A DNA stretch of 38,414 nt from a virus. Made by a program: the position numbers and the translations under genes. The notes below the pieces were generated by a model that searched no databases, was not told the DNA's origin, and worked only from the letters and a program-made list of their open reading frames with translations. Positions 1 through 8,902 of the stretch are shown here, piece after piece. Every line of letters starts with the position of its first letter. Within the stretch, counting starts at the first letter, position 1. The DNA lies in the IMG/VR virus record IMGVR_UViG_3300025759_006801, positions 1 to 38,414 of that record; one strand, 5' to 3'.

Positions 1-693
1 AGATTGCAGCGATAATGTATAGCACTTATTATGTATATCCCAACCTCCAATAGAAAGTCCACCGCTTAAAGTTGCGAAATTATCTCTAAAATAATCATAC
101 ATACCATAAGCTGATATTTCTGTTATACCGTCTTGCGATAATCTAAGTACAGCGCCTTGATTAGAGTCTGTAAAATATTTTCTATAACCATACACCGCAA
201 AGCTTTCAGGGTTTTTTGATATACCAAATTCACCAGCATATGGCGTTATAGCTCCAATAACAACATTTGAAGCTGTTTGTATAGGTTGACCTTCTTGCGT
301 ATATATAGCGTCTTTATCTATAAGAGCTCTGTTAACTTTATTTTCTTGGAATATAATTAAATTAGTATCTTCAGCGTAAAGCTTTTGTACAGTACCTTTT
401 TGGGGGTCAACAGTTCTAGTTATTTCTTCACCAGATGGAAATTGATTGGTTTGATTCACACCTGTTCTAGAGTTTAATATACCTGAATATATTAAAGAAT
501 TACCAAGTTCTTCTTGTAAATTATCTTCAGCTCTTAAATAAGCTCTAGGTGATAAACCCGTTTGAACGTTATTATAACCACCTCTAATTCTAGCTTCTTC
601 TATGTACCAGTTGTAAATAGGTGAAACATCTCCTTGTATTATTTTTTTCAAAACAAAGGTATTGTAGTATTTTACTGGTGTTTTTACTGCCAT
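1..693 (-). CDS. Tail stabilisation/ring-type structural protein, 3' part cut off by window edge
   Basis: The minus-strand frame is open from the ATG at 691-693 to base 1 (231 codons, no stop), so the C-terminus lies outside the window. The protein begins MAVKTPVKYYNTF and continues with segments such as SPIYNWYIEEARIRGGYNN and LYAEDTNLIIFQENKVNRAL. I recognise this as the family that follows the giant tail protein in crAss-like and related marine Bacteroidota podoviruses, where the pair builds the lower tail (stabilisation or ring/muzzle). It begins about 40 bases after the stop of the 1681-aa protein and is transcribed with it. The family assignment is from memory of the N-terminal wording; the exact tail position is inferred. 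Confidence 0.72.
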   Translation of the reverse strand, partial: MAVKTPVKYYNTFVLKKIIQGDVSPIYNWYIEEARIRGGYNNVQTGLSPRAYLRAEDNLQEELGNSLIYSGILNSRTGVNQTNQFPSGEEITRTVDPQKGTVQKLYAEDTNLIIFQENKVNRALIDKDAIYTQEGQPIQTASNVVIGAITPYAGEFGISKNPESFAVYGYRKYFTDSNQGAVLRLSQDGITEISAYGMYDYFRDNFATLSGGLSIGGWDIHNKCYTLSLQS

Positions 694-734
694 ACTATAG
701 TATAATTACTTGTTTATTTTATTAATTACTTAAA

Positions 735-3700
735 TTAAGGACCAATAAATTGACCCGCAGAATCAGACATACCTATTGTTGGATATTTACTAACTTGACC
801 ATTAGAGCCAACATACATTGGAGGATCAAGAGTTACAGAGGTTAAAGACGAAGACGTTGGAGGTTGATTACCAGGATTTCCAAAATAATAAGGTGGCGAA
901 GGCATGTTTGCGTTTGTTGTATTGTTCCATACTAAATTAAAATCACCAGTAGCACCATTTGCATTTGCTCTAAAACCCATATTAACCATAGCGCAAGCTG
1001 AAAAGTCGTAAGAACCATAAGAACCACCACTAGATCTCATACCTGGTCTTAATCCTGCAGCCACTGCTAAATCAAAATTTGTTTGTGTCATTCCTCCTGA
1101 AGCAGCCGTGAAAGGTTGTAAGCCACCAACTATTATCCATTGATAAGGTCCAGCGGCATCACCTGTTGAACCTGGACCATTTGGCGGTGGTGGATAATAG
1201 TTATTGCTAAAATTACTAACAGCCGCTGGAACAGAATTACCAGTGCTTATTCCAAAGCTATTACCTTGACTGTCGGTAAAATTAGTACTATTGTCACCGT
1301 ATCTAGGATCTGAATTTGGATATAAAGGATATTGAAATGTTGATCGTTTTGTTGCGCCGTTTGTATTTCTTATTGAACAGTAAGCATATATGTACACAGG
1401 TTGATCAGTCCAGTTTTGCATTTGATAATAACCATCTTTTGTTGATGTTCCTTGAATTGTTGTTCCTGATAAAACAGGTTGGAATTCAGAATCTGAATTA
1501 CTGTATTTAGCTATTATAACTTGACCAAAGTATGTTGTAACGCCAACGCTATATGTTATTTTAGCAGCATAAGCACTGTCTACAGTTGTATTATAAGCTT
1601 GTAAACTATCTTTTAAAGACATGTTTATTTCGTAAGAATAGTTGGGTTCATTTAAAGGACCTGGATTTTGACCGTTAGAACCTAATTGACCACTTAGATT
1701 AAAACCAATCCATTCGTCAGCTCCAGATCCACCAGCTTGACCTTCTTGAAAAGTAGGCCAATCTGCTGAAGACTGATAAGTAGATACCCAATCACTTACA
1801 GAAGGTGTCGTTGCAGTTGTTACCTCAACTGTATTACCAGTTGTAGCGTTTGTTTTTGTGATGTTAACAACTTGCCAACCAGACTGAAGACTACTAGATA
1901 AAAACTCTCTACCTGTAGGATCAGAGTCATTATATGGTGCATTAAACTGTCTAGCTGAACCATTTCTTCCTCTAGGTGAATTTCCTGAGGTTACTATAGT
2001 TGTGCTCGTAGTAAGAACAGATCCAGTTCTATCTACTATAGGATTTTGAACAATAGGAACAACATTTTCTAATTGGACTATGAAAGACTGATCTACTTGT
2101 GTTCCGTCGAGTTGAGCTAAAGTTAAAGTAAATTGAAACTTACCTCTAGTTGCTACATCATAATTAGGCTCTTGAGAAGATCCAGCATAAAATCTATCGT
2201 TTGTTTTAACTATATAACTACCTGTTGAACCACCTGGCTCAATAACAAACCTGCTAGCTTGTGGAATAGTCGTGTCTAAATTGCCATTAGCATCGTGAGC
2301 AAAAACGGTGTAACTAACGAGTGTTGTATTTGCTAAGTTTACTCCATTTGCAACTGGAAATATATCACTAGTTATAGCTGTTCCAGAGGCCATTGATTCT
2401 ATAAAAGAAACTGTAAAACTATTTAAACCAGTTATATTGTTACTAGTATTCTGTATAGACAGATTCAAATCAGATATTTTATCAGACGTAGAAGACTCAT
2501 AAAATATTTCTAATGGTGATATATATGGAGCTGTTTCGTAAATAGCTAACCCCATATTTGGTGGATAAGGATAATTACCTGTAAAGTTTATATCGTCAGG
2601 TTGAGTATAAGACTGCTCACCTAATCCAACGGCTTTTTGGGTTGATATTTTAGCTAAAACAGGTTTTGTATCAAAACTATATATAGCGTATTTATTTATA
2701 AATCCTGGACCTGTATTATCGCTTAAACCAGGATATAAATCATTTATACCTCCGACTAAATTAACTTGATCAGCGGCGGATTCTGGATCAACTTGCTTAT
2801 TAAATGTTTCATAAGTAACTGTTGTTGATTCAACACCTGGTATATTTGTAACTCTAGGCCACATAGAAACATCGCTTGTAAACTGATTTTGATTTGGTCC
2901 TACATCTTCTAAATTTCTAGGAATTTTATTAATGTTGTCAGTTATTAAAACAATATTAGCAACTTCGTTTTGCTCTAAAGTTTCTTCGTCTATTGGATAA
3001 CCATTTACAATACCTGGAAGAAAAACATTATAATAGTCTTGTTGCTGTTGTTTTACAGCGGTTTTGTACACAAAAAATCCATTTGGATTAATATCATATG
3101 TAGCGTAAACATTTAAACCTGTCTTAGCAGGTAGTCCAGTTGTTGCGCTGCCTGGTGAATTGTCAAAAACATAATCTAAACTAACTTCCTCTTTTGTAAA
3201 AAACTCTACAGCTCTAACGCCATTAGCGTCACTTATAGGTGTAACACTAGTTATTTCTGTATAATCTATGTATAAGCCATTTAATTTTTTACCAGGCGCA
3301 TAATATTGAGAATAAGTAGTTGGCCAATCTGGAAATAAAGGTCTATTTGTACTTGAAGCAGCCCCAGTACTGTATTTATATCTCCTATCAGATGTGTATA
3401 ATATTTCTACTTTTACAACTTGAGGCGCAGTTATAGCCGTGTTTAGTGTAACTCTTAAATAATTAGAATTATCAGATATTGTATATTCAGTAGATTCTAT
3501 TAACTTAAAACCATTGTTATAGTCAATATATACATTAAACGTGTTGGATGAGTCAGTAGCGTCTGCGTATGTAAAATAACTATCAAATGTAGTACCAGCG
3601 TTTGTGCTTGTGAATTTAAAATATTGAGTTGAAAGAGGTATAAAAGTTGGATATAAAGCACTTGGTGGTTGTGTGGATTCAGTATCTACTTCATAATAAT

Positions 3701-5780
3701 TACCTTTGGCATAAACACCTGGATATCCTGATATACCTATGTCACCTTCTGGTATTTGTTGTAAGTAATTTAAAACTAAATTATCGCCATGCCACAGCGG
3801 TAAGTCATTTGCGAATCCAACATCTTTATAGTCATTAAAATAATTAGAGCCAGGTCTAGGATCTCCATTTTCATCTAAAACTCCATCAAAATTAGAAAGC
3901 ACTATGTCTGTTTGTCTACCATACCTATCAGCTAATATTATACCAACTTGATAATTTCTGTTTTGCTTTATATGGTGTTGAGGATATTCTATAAATTGTT
4001 GGGCAGATTTCTGATCAACACCTACGTAATAATCTAAACCATTAGGTGCACTATAACCTTCTAAATAATTTCCATATATTATTCTATTTCCAGCTGTTTC
4101 TTGTGCTAAAGCTTTAACAGGAACTTTATCAAAAACCCTAGTAGATTGCACTGCTGGAAGAGTTTTTATAGGTATAGTCGACTCGTAAGAGTATTGATAT
4201 ATATTAGTATTGTTTAAACTCGCTATAAAATTAGAATCAACCTTAACTGTCTCTATAACTTGATAAGCTTGAGTGTCTGATTGTTTAAATATTATATCTA
4301 TAGCTTTTATTTTGTAATTGTTGATTATATCTATACAAGGCAACTCTATGTTTAAAACAGCATTGTTTATAGAGTTTTGCATAAACTCAACTATGGTTGT
4401 TATAAAAGCTTCGTTTTCATCTTCGTTTACAAATTCACCTTCTTGATAAGGTATAAAAACATCTTGGCTAAAAGGTGATATTATAGAATATTCGTTGTCA
4501 TCAAATTTAAATCTATATGCAAATCTTACAAATCTTTCTGTTAAAAAATCTGGATCACCGTTCCACCCAGTATAGTTATCATTTCTTAAAACTCTAACAG
4601 AGTAACCTCTTATTGTGCTAGCGGTTAATGTTGTATCTATGGTGTTACTTGCTTGAAAATCAACAAAGGGCGCGCTACCAGCGGTAATAGCATCACTGGT
4701 CCAAAAACCTGCTCTTGCTGTCAAATCAGTAAAACCATCAGGATATGTACTAGTTCCTTGTCGCATACCGCCTGGTAATATGTTCGTACCTAATAAATTA
4801 GTACCAGCAACATAACCAGTTGTTTGGTCGTCCCACAGAAAAGGACTTTTATAAAGACTACCTGTTGTTCCTCCGGCTGAAATTATGTTATTCCAGTCTT
4901 GAACCGATGGTATTCTATGACCTATTGGTGCTAAACCTCTAGCGTCCATAACGGCCCATTTATTATAAAGAAGTCCGTAAGTAACACCGTTTCCATTATA
5001 ATTAGCATAATAACACCAAGCACCTTTTTGATCTGTATCAGCTTGTTGCCAGTCTATTAAAGTTCTAGCCTCTGTTATTTCGTCTCCATTTCTGTACTTC
5101 TTTACGGCTAAGTTGCTTTGAGATATTTTATAAGTACCAATCTCTACAACTTGTGGGTCAGCAGCGTCTGACATTGTAGATGGATATAGAGGATCTATTA
5201 AATCTACAAATCTTTGCTCTGCTTGAGCTCTTAAATTTAAAAAATGTGGAGGTGTGTAAGGTGCAAATTTAGCTACAGATATTTGATCTTCGTTAAAATA
5301 GTAACTAGGATCAGCTGTTGCTGTGTCTACGTTTATTTTTCTAGGTTGATTTCTATTGTCTGTGAAAAAAAGTTGGTTTTCTATAAGACTTATACCATGA
5401 ATTAAATGTGTTTGCGAAAAATTAAGAAAATAACCGCTAACTATAGTAGTGTCTGAGTTTGAAAGAGTATTTAAAAAACCTATAGTACATATTGCACCTG
5501 AGTTTATATTAGGTCTACTTTGTGAATTCCAATTTGTTCTAAAATAATAAAGCCTATTGTTAGCTTCGTCAGCATAAGTACCTATTATTTTATGTCCAGT
5601 TTCAGAAGATCTACCAGTAGTTCCATTACCGATAACAACCTCTAAAGCTCCAACATCACTACCTTCTGATCTAGATACAGCTACATTTAAAGCGTCTCTA
5701 TATTCGTTATTTGGAATTAATCTTTCATCTAAGTCTTTGTTCATTTTAGACTTGATGAAACTATTCTTAGCTTCTGCCAT
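735..5780 (-). CDS. Giant tail stabilisation/muzzle-like protein with an inserted FISUMP domain
   Basis: This 1681-aa protein is the largest in the window. Its start (MAEAKNSFIKSKMNKDLDER, then NNEYRDALNVAVSRSEGSDVG) is characteristic of the tail stabilisation family of crAss-like and marine podoviruses. Residues about 249-398 form a separate module with the hallmarks of the FISUMP family: LLYNKWAVMDARGLAPIG, HRIPSVQDWN, LPGGMRQG, GFWTSD and GYSVRVLRN. Directly after it the phage sequence resumes with FVRFAYRFKFDDNEYS, so the module looks like an insertion at a fixed junction. The C-terminal third is rich in Thr/Ser/Gly/Pro and probably beta-structured, ending with YYPPPPNG and Gly/Asn-rich segments that suggest exposure at the tail tip. 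It follows the 422-aa ring protein by 3 bases. Phage role is fairly sure; the function of the insert is unknown. Confidence 0.82.
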   Translation of the reverse strand: MAEAKNSFIKSKMNKDLDERLIPNNEYRDALNVAVSRSEGSDVGALEVVIGNGTTGRSSETGHKIIGTYADEANNRLYYFRTNWNSQSRPNINSGAICTIGFLNTLSNSDTTIVSGYFLNFSQTHLIHGISLIENQLFFTDNRNQPRKINVDTATADPSYYFNEDQISVAKFAPYTPPHFLNLRAQAEQRFVDLIDPLYPSTMSDAADPQVVEIGTYKISQSNLAVKKYRNGDEITEARTLIDWQQADTDQKGAWCYYANYNGNGVTYGLLYNKWAVMDARGLAPIGHRIPSVQDWNNIISAGGTTGSLYKSPFLWDDQTTGYVAGTNLLGTNILPGGMRQGTSTYPDGFTDLTARAGFWTSDAITAGSAPFVDFQASNTIDTTLTASTIRGYSVRVLRNDNYTGWNGDPDFLTERFVRFAYRFKFDDNEYSIISPFSQDVFIPYQEGEFVNEDENEAFITTIVEFMQNSINNAVLNIELPCIDIINNYKIKAIDIIFKQSDTQAYQVIETVKVDSNFIASLNNTNIYQYSYESTIPIKTLPAVQSTRVFDKVPVKALAQETAGNRIIYGNYLEGYSAPNGLDYYVGVDQKSAQQFIEYPQHHIKQNRNYQVGIILADRYGRQTDIVLSNFDGVLDENGDPRPGSNYFNDYKDVGFANDLPLWHGDNLVLNYLQQIPEGDIGISGYPGVYAKGNYYEVDTESTQPPSALYPTFIPLSTQYFKFTSTNAGTTFDSYFTYADATDSSNTFNVYIDYNNGFKLIESTEYTISDNSNYLRVTLNTAITAPQVVKVEILYTSDRRYKYSTGAASSTNRPLFPDWPTTYSQYYAPGKKLNGLYIDYTEITSVTPISDANGVRAVEFFTKEEVSLDYVFDNSPGSATTGLPAKTGLNVYATYDINPNGFFVYKTAVKQQQQDYYNVFLPGIVNGYPIDEETLEQNEVANIVLITDNINKIPRNLEDVGPNQNQFTSDVSMWPRVTNIPGVESTTVTYETFNKQVDPESAADQVNLVGGINDLYPGLSDNTGPGFINKYAIYSFDTKPVLAKISTQKAVGLGEQSYTQPDDINFTGNYPYPPNMGLAIYETAPYISPLEIFYESSTSDKISDLNLSIQNTSNNITGLNSFTVSFIESMASGTAITSDIFPVANGVNLANTTLVSYTVFAHDANGNLDTTIPQASRFVIEPGGSTGSYIVKTNDRFYAGSSQEPNYDVATRGKFQFTLTLAQLDGTQVDQSFIVQLENVVPIVQNPIVDRTGSVLTTSTTIVTSGNSPRGRNGSARQFNAPYNDSDPTGREFLSSSLQSGWQVVNITKTNATTGNTVEVTTATTPSVSDWVSTYQSSADWPTFQEGQAGGSGADEWIGFNLSGQLGSNGQNPGPLNEPNYSYEINMSLKDSLQAYNTTVDSAYAAKITYSVGVTTYFGQVIIAKYSNSDSEFQPVLSGTTIQGTSTKDGYYQMQNWTDQPVYIYAYCSIRNTNGATKRSTFQYPLYPNSDPRYGDNSTNFTDSQGNSFGISTGNSVPAAVSNFSNNYYPPPPNGPGSTGDAAGPYQWIIVGGLQPFTAASGGMTQTNFDLAVAAGLRPGMRSSGGSYGSYDFSACAMVNMGFRANANGATGDFNLVWNNTTNANMPSPPYYFGNPGNQPPTSSSLTSVTLDPPMYVGSNGQVSKYPTIGMSDSAGQFIGP

Positions 5781-5783
5781 GTA

Positions 5784-7052
5784 TTAGTTTTTTATCCATT
5801 TAGATTTACCTCTCATAACTTGCGTTATTTCGTCAAGCTTAATATTAGATAATCTTATTTTAGCATTTCTCAGTTTAGATATCTTATCTTTTCTTAGTCT
5901 TTGCACGACGTATTCTGGTTGGTTTATTCTTCCAGATATTAAAGAATATAATATAGCCGCATACATAGCGTCTTCAGCAAGCTTGGGAACTCTACTGTCT
6001 AAATCGTAAGCTAAACCATCTGATACATACTCAAATACAATTAACTTTCCTACAAGGTTACTAGAAAATGATAATTTATTTTCTCTTTCATTTATGTTAA
6101 ACCAACCGTTACCTTGTGCTGCTTGTGGCTCTAAACCATATCTTTGGCCATATCCATAACCATCTGTTATGCCCCAACCATACCCATATCCATACCAGTC
6201 ATTTGCTGTAAAATCACCTCCCATGTTAACAGCACCATCTACTAAATTGTCGTCAGCATTGTGCCATCTTTCTTGCGTTATTGAAGTTCCTTCTAGGTCG
6301 TTTCCAAAATTATCTTGAGTTGGTATGCCAGAAGAATCCTGCAACTGTGTGTAATATGGACTAATAGTAATATTGTTGGTTGGATATATAATATGCTTAA
6401 CACCTAAATCATCTATCCAAGAACATCTAACATAATTGACGTAATCCTGAGGAATAACTAATGTTAAATTGTGAGGTATTGTTAATTCAGAAGATTTAAT
6501 ACTTTTTAGTGTATCATAACTAAATTCTTGCATTGCTCTTTTTGCAAAAAATATAATATCACTTCTTTTTGCATTTGGAAGCAATTTGTCTTTACCAACA
6601 TAACCTACTTGAAAATTATTTATTATGTCATTTAGTTTTACATATTGATAACTTCCATAATTATCGTCAGTTGCTTGACCATATGCTTTTTCTGCTTCTG
6701 TTTGACCATACTTTCCTCCTGTAAGTATTTTCAACTGAACAACAACGTATGCGTTAGCGCCTGGTGCTGCTATTAGTTTTATTGTTTTATTGTCAGAACT
6801 TAACGACATATCTGTCAACCACTCTGTATAAGACCCAGCTAAACCTGTTTGACTTGTATAAACTTTAAAATTATTTAAACTATAGTTTGGATTACTAGAA
6901 TTCCAATCACCTAAATATAAGTCAGTATCAAAAGTTGTAACAAACTCTTGATTTGTTGTGTTAGTTGAATTTGCTCTAAAACCTTGTGCTCCTTGATAAT
7001 ACTGTTGAGCTGTTTCGTTTATTAATCCGTTATTTGGTGGTAATATAGCCAT
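5784..7052 (-). CDS. Tail tube/ring (head-tail connector) structural protein
   Basis: This 422-aa protein lies between the 314-aa connector protein (6-base gap) and the giant tail protein (3-base gap), within the co-directional head-tail block. Residues about 1-150 form an N-terminal module beginning PPNNGLINETAQQYYQGAQG and apparently beta-rich. The conserved family core follows, with AKRAMQEFSYDTLK, ELTIPHNLTLVIPQDYVNYV, a Tyr/Gly-rich loop (WYGYGYGWG) and a basic C-terminus (LRKDKISKLRNAKIRL, MRGKSKWIKN). I recognise it as a tail tubular/ring protein of crAss-like or marine podoviruses. The Tyr/Gly loop and N-terminal module may decorate the tail exterior; that is inference. Confidence 0.68.
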   Translation of the reverse strand: MAILPPNNGLINETAQQYYQGAQGFRANSTNTTNQEFVTTFDTDLYLGDWNSSNPNYSLNNFKVYTSQTGLAGSYTEWLTDMSLSSDNKTIKLIAAPGANAYVVVQLKILTGGKYGQTEAEKAYGQATDDNYGSYQYVKLNDIINNFQVGYVGKDKLLPNAKRSDIIFFAKRAMQEFSYDTLKSIKSSELTIPHNLTLVIPQDYVNYVRCSWIDDLGVKHIIYPTNNITISPYYTQLQDSSGIPTQDNFGNDLEGTSITQERWHNADDNLVDGAVNMGGDFTANDWYGYGYGWGITDGYGYGQRYGLEPQAAQGNGWFNINERENKLSFSSNLVGKLIVFEYVSDGLAYDLDSRVPKLAEDAMYAAILYSLISGRINQPEYVVQRLRKDKISKLRNAKIRLSNIKLDEITQVMRGKSKWIKN

Positions 7053-7058
7053 GTTCTA

Positions 7059-8003
7059 TTAAGTTCTTTCGTTTTGTTCTTCTTTTTGTATTTCCGCAGA
7101 AGCAGCTTGTATAATCATAGGATCTTTTATTACAACTCCAGCATATTTTAATATTTGTAATATAACGCTTGTTTGCTCTGTTGGATCTAATTCAAAATCA
7201 ACAGAAGTAGATGGATCCCATACATAGTAGCCTGCTGTAGAGTCAAAATTCCAAACAACATCAGCTGGTTTTCTTATATAAGTTGCTTGAACACTACTAC
7301 TTACTGTTTGAGGATATATTATTATTTGGCTGTTTTCATAAACAAAAACAGGAAAATATTCTGAAGGTTTAGTTATTGGTGATAAATTCATTAAAGCTAA
7401 CTCGTTTCTTTCAACCATTTCTACAGCCTTATCTTCTTTATACAAAACCGTGCCTAGTTTGTAAAAATCAATAGGATATAAAACTATTCTAATAGTATTA
7501 CCTGCGGCCAACGCGCCCGCTGTTAACTGTAAAGCTCCACCGGTTATTGTATAATTAGAATAAGCAACTCCAGGTGAACCTGTAGGTTGTTCCAGTGTTA
7601 CAACTACGTTACTTGTTTCTACTTGGGCTTGAGTTATTGTTGTTAAAGGATATGATGTTGCATTTAGTATAGTTGCAAAAGTTTGGGAACCTGTTGAAAC
7701 CCCTGAAGAGTTTGGTGGGGTAAAATATCCTGGTGATGTACCTACAGGCGCGGTATATCCGCATGAACCTATAGTTTTAAATTTATCTAATTTTTCTTGA
7801 ACTGTTTTGTAGCGATCACCATATTCACTGTCATTTTGAGGAACACGCATTTGCTGATTTATAGTATCAAAATAACCATCAACTATATCTAATTGAACTT
7901 GAGTTGCAAGTTTATTAAATTCATTTGGTGTTAAATAACCTCTTTGCTCTTTGTTAATGATTAACAAGACTGTTTTATAAACTTGATCTACGTTTATCGC
8001 CAT
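7059..8003 (-). CDS. Head-tail connector/ring protein
   Basis: This 314-aa protein has an alpha-helical N-terminus (MAINVDQVYKTVLLIINKEQ, then LTPNEFNKLATQVQLDIVDG) and a C-terminal half with DFYKLGTVLYKEDKAVEMVE, YPQTVSSSVQATYIRKPADV and LDPTEQTSVILQILKYAGV. This arrangement is typical of the connector that docks on the portal in crAss-like and related podoviruses. Residues about 85-175 are a Ser/Thr/Gly-rich beta-type insert between the two helical parts and look variable. The gene follows the 251-aa gene across a 69-base gap containing a hairpin, and leads directly into the next ring protein. Confidence 0.65.
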   Translation of the reverse strand: MAINVDQVYKTVLLIINKEQRGYLTPNEFNKLATQVQLDIVDGYFDTINQQMRVPQNDSEYGDRYKTVQEKLDKFKTIGSCGYTAPVGTSPGYFTPPNSSGVSTGSQTFATILNATSYPLTTITQAQVETSNVVVTLEQPTGSPGVAYSNYTITGGALQLTAGALAAGNTIRIVLYPIDFYKLGTVLYKEDKAVEMVERNELALMNLSPITKPSEYFPVFVYENSQIIIYPQTVSSSVQATYIRKPADVVWNFDSTAGYYVWDPSTSVDFELDPTEQTSVILQILKYAGVVIKDPMIIQAASAEIQKEEQNERT

Positions 8004-8033
8004 TTTTATTTTTTTATTATAATATACTAAAGC

Positions 8034-8048
8034 GCCACGATTAGTGGC
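8034..8048 (-). terminator. Hairpin between the 251-aa gene and the connector gene
   Basis: GCCAC (8034-8038) and GTGGC (8044-8048) enclose a 5-base loop. On the minus strand the hairpin lies just after the stop of the 251-aa gene and about 30 bases before the connector start. It is followed by an A/T-rich stretch without a clean U run, so it may be a partial terminator, an mRNA-stabilising hairpin or a processing site. Confidence 0.4.
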
Positions 8049-8072
8049 ACTCCAATATATTAGTATTACATG

Positions 8073-8828
8073 TTATTTAAGTTTTTTCTCTATAGACTTA
8101 AATATTTCTACTCCTTCATCTGTTTTGAAAAAAGCAGCCATTGCAGAGTAAGGATTTTCATCAAAAGGAACATTCATTAGTTTCTTTCCATTAGAAGCCC
8201 AGGTAAAATATCTTTGATCTTGAGATAGGTCTATTATATTTGCTTCTACAGCTTTAACAGCAAAGTTTCTTAATTGAACGTTTTCATCGTTAACTAATTC
8301 AATAAATAAATCTGGATTTGATCTAGCAAATATTAATAAATCTCTTTTAAGTTCTTTAGAACTCATCTTTGTAACTTTAGATCCTATTTCAACTCTCATT
8401 ATAGCTTCTGCCATATCAATGTCAATATTTCTAGCTGCATTGAGAGCATCAACTTGAAGATTTAATAAATCTAATTCATCAACAGCAACTTCAACAGGAT
8501 CAAATTCAAAAAAACTTTTACCTTTTAAAGGGTGATAAAGTGAAAGAAGCTTTTGTAAATTTTGTTTTTCTTTTGGCACCATTAAAACACCGTCTTTAAA
8601 AATAATATGACCTAAAGTAGCTTCACCTTTTTGTTCGTCTACGAAACAAGAGTCTTGATTTGTAGCGTATCTAATCTCTCTTTGTTTTCCGCTTTCTTGA
8701 TCAAAGTACAGTAAAGCGTGTTTTTTTGTGTGTTTAGAAGGTATTGTATAAGTTAATGGTTCCATTCCATTTTTTAATATATATCTTCTATCTTTTATTT
8801 CCCAATTTTTTTTATTTTCTTTTTTCAT
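8073..8828 (-). CDS. Conserved phage structural/assembly protein of unknown function
   Basis: This 251-aa protein lies between the major capsid gene and the connector, a place usually taken by head-completion or minor head proteins. The first 110 residues are basic and beta-like (WEIKDRRYILKNGMEPLTY, GKQREIRYATNQDSCFVDEQ). Residues about 115-220 are helical with acidic patches (VDELDLLNLQVDALNAARN, DLLIFARSNPDLFIELVNDE, VQLRNFAVKAVEANIID), reminiscent of short HEAT-like helical pairs. No catalytic motif is visible. It has its own A/T-rich leader behind a strong hairpin, so it may be expressed at a lower level than the capsid gene. Function unassigned. Confidence 0.6.
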   Translation of the reverse strand: MKKENKKNWEIKDRRYILKNGMEPLTYTIPSKHTKKHALLYFDQESGKQREIRYATNQDSCFVDEQKGEATLGHIIFKDGVLMVPKEKQNLQKLLSLYHPLKGKSFFEFDPVEVAVDELDLLNLQVDALNAARNIDIDMAEAIMRVEIGSKVTKMSSKELKRDLLIFARSNPDLFIELVNDENVQLRNFAVKAVEANIIDLSQDQRYFTWASNGKKLMNVPFDENPYSAMAAFFKTDEGVEIFKSIEKKLK

Positions 8829-8861
8829 AATATAATATAATTAAATAGTTAAGAGTAAGAG

Positions 8862-8888
8862 TTACCCCTGAAGATTTATCAGGGGTAA
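8862..8888 (-). terminator. Strong hairpin directly downstream of the major capsid gene
   Basis: TTACCCCTGA (8862-8871) and TCAGGGGTAA (8879-8888) form a perfect 10-bp stem with a 7-base loop, starting 14 bases past the capsid stop. A smaller hairpin (AGGAT...ATCCT) sits between it and the stop. No long U tract follows on the minus strand, so it probably works as a leaky terminator or as a 3' protecting structure that separates the abundant capsid message from the genes downstream. Confidence 0.65.
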
Positions 8889-8902
8889 AACTTACAGGAT
8901 TT

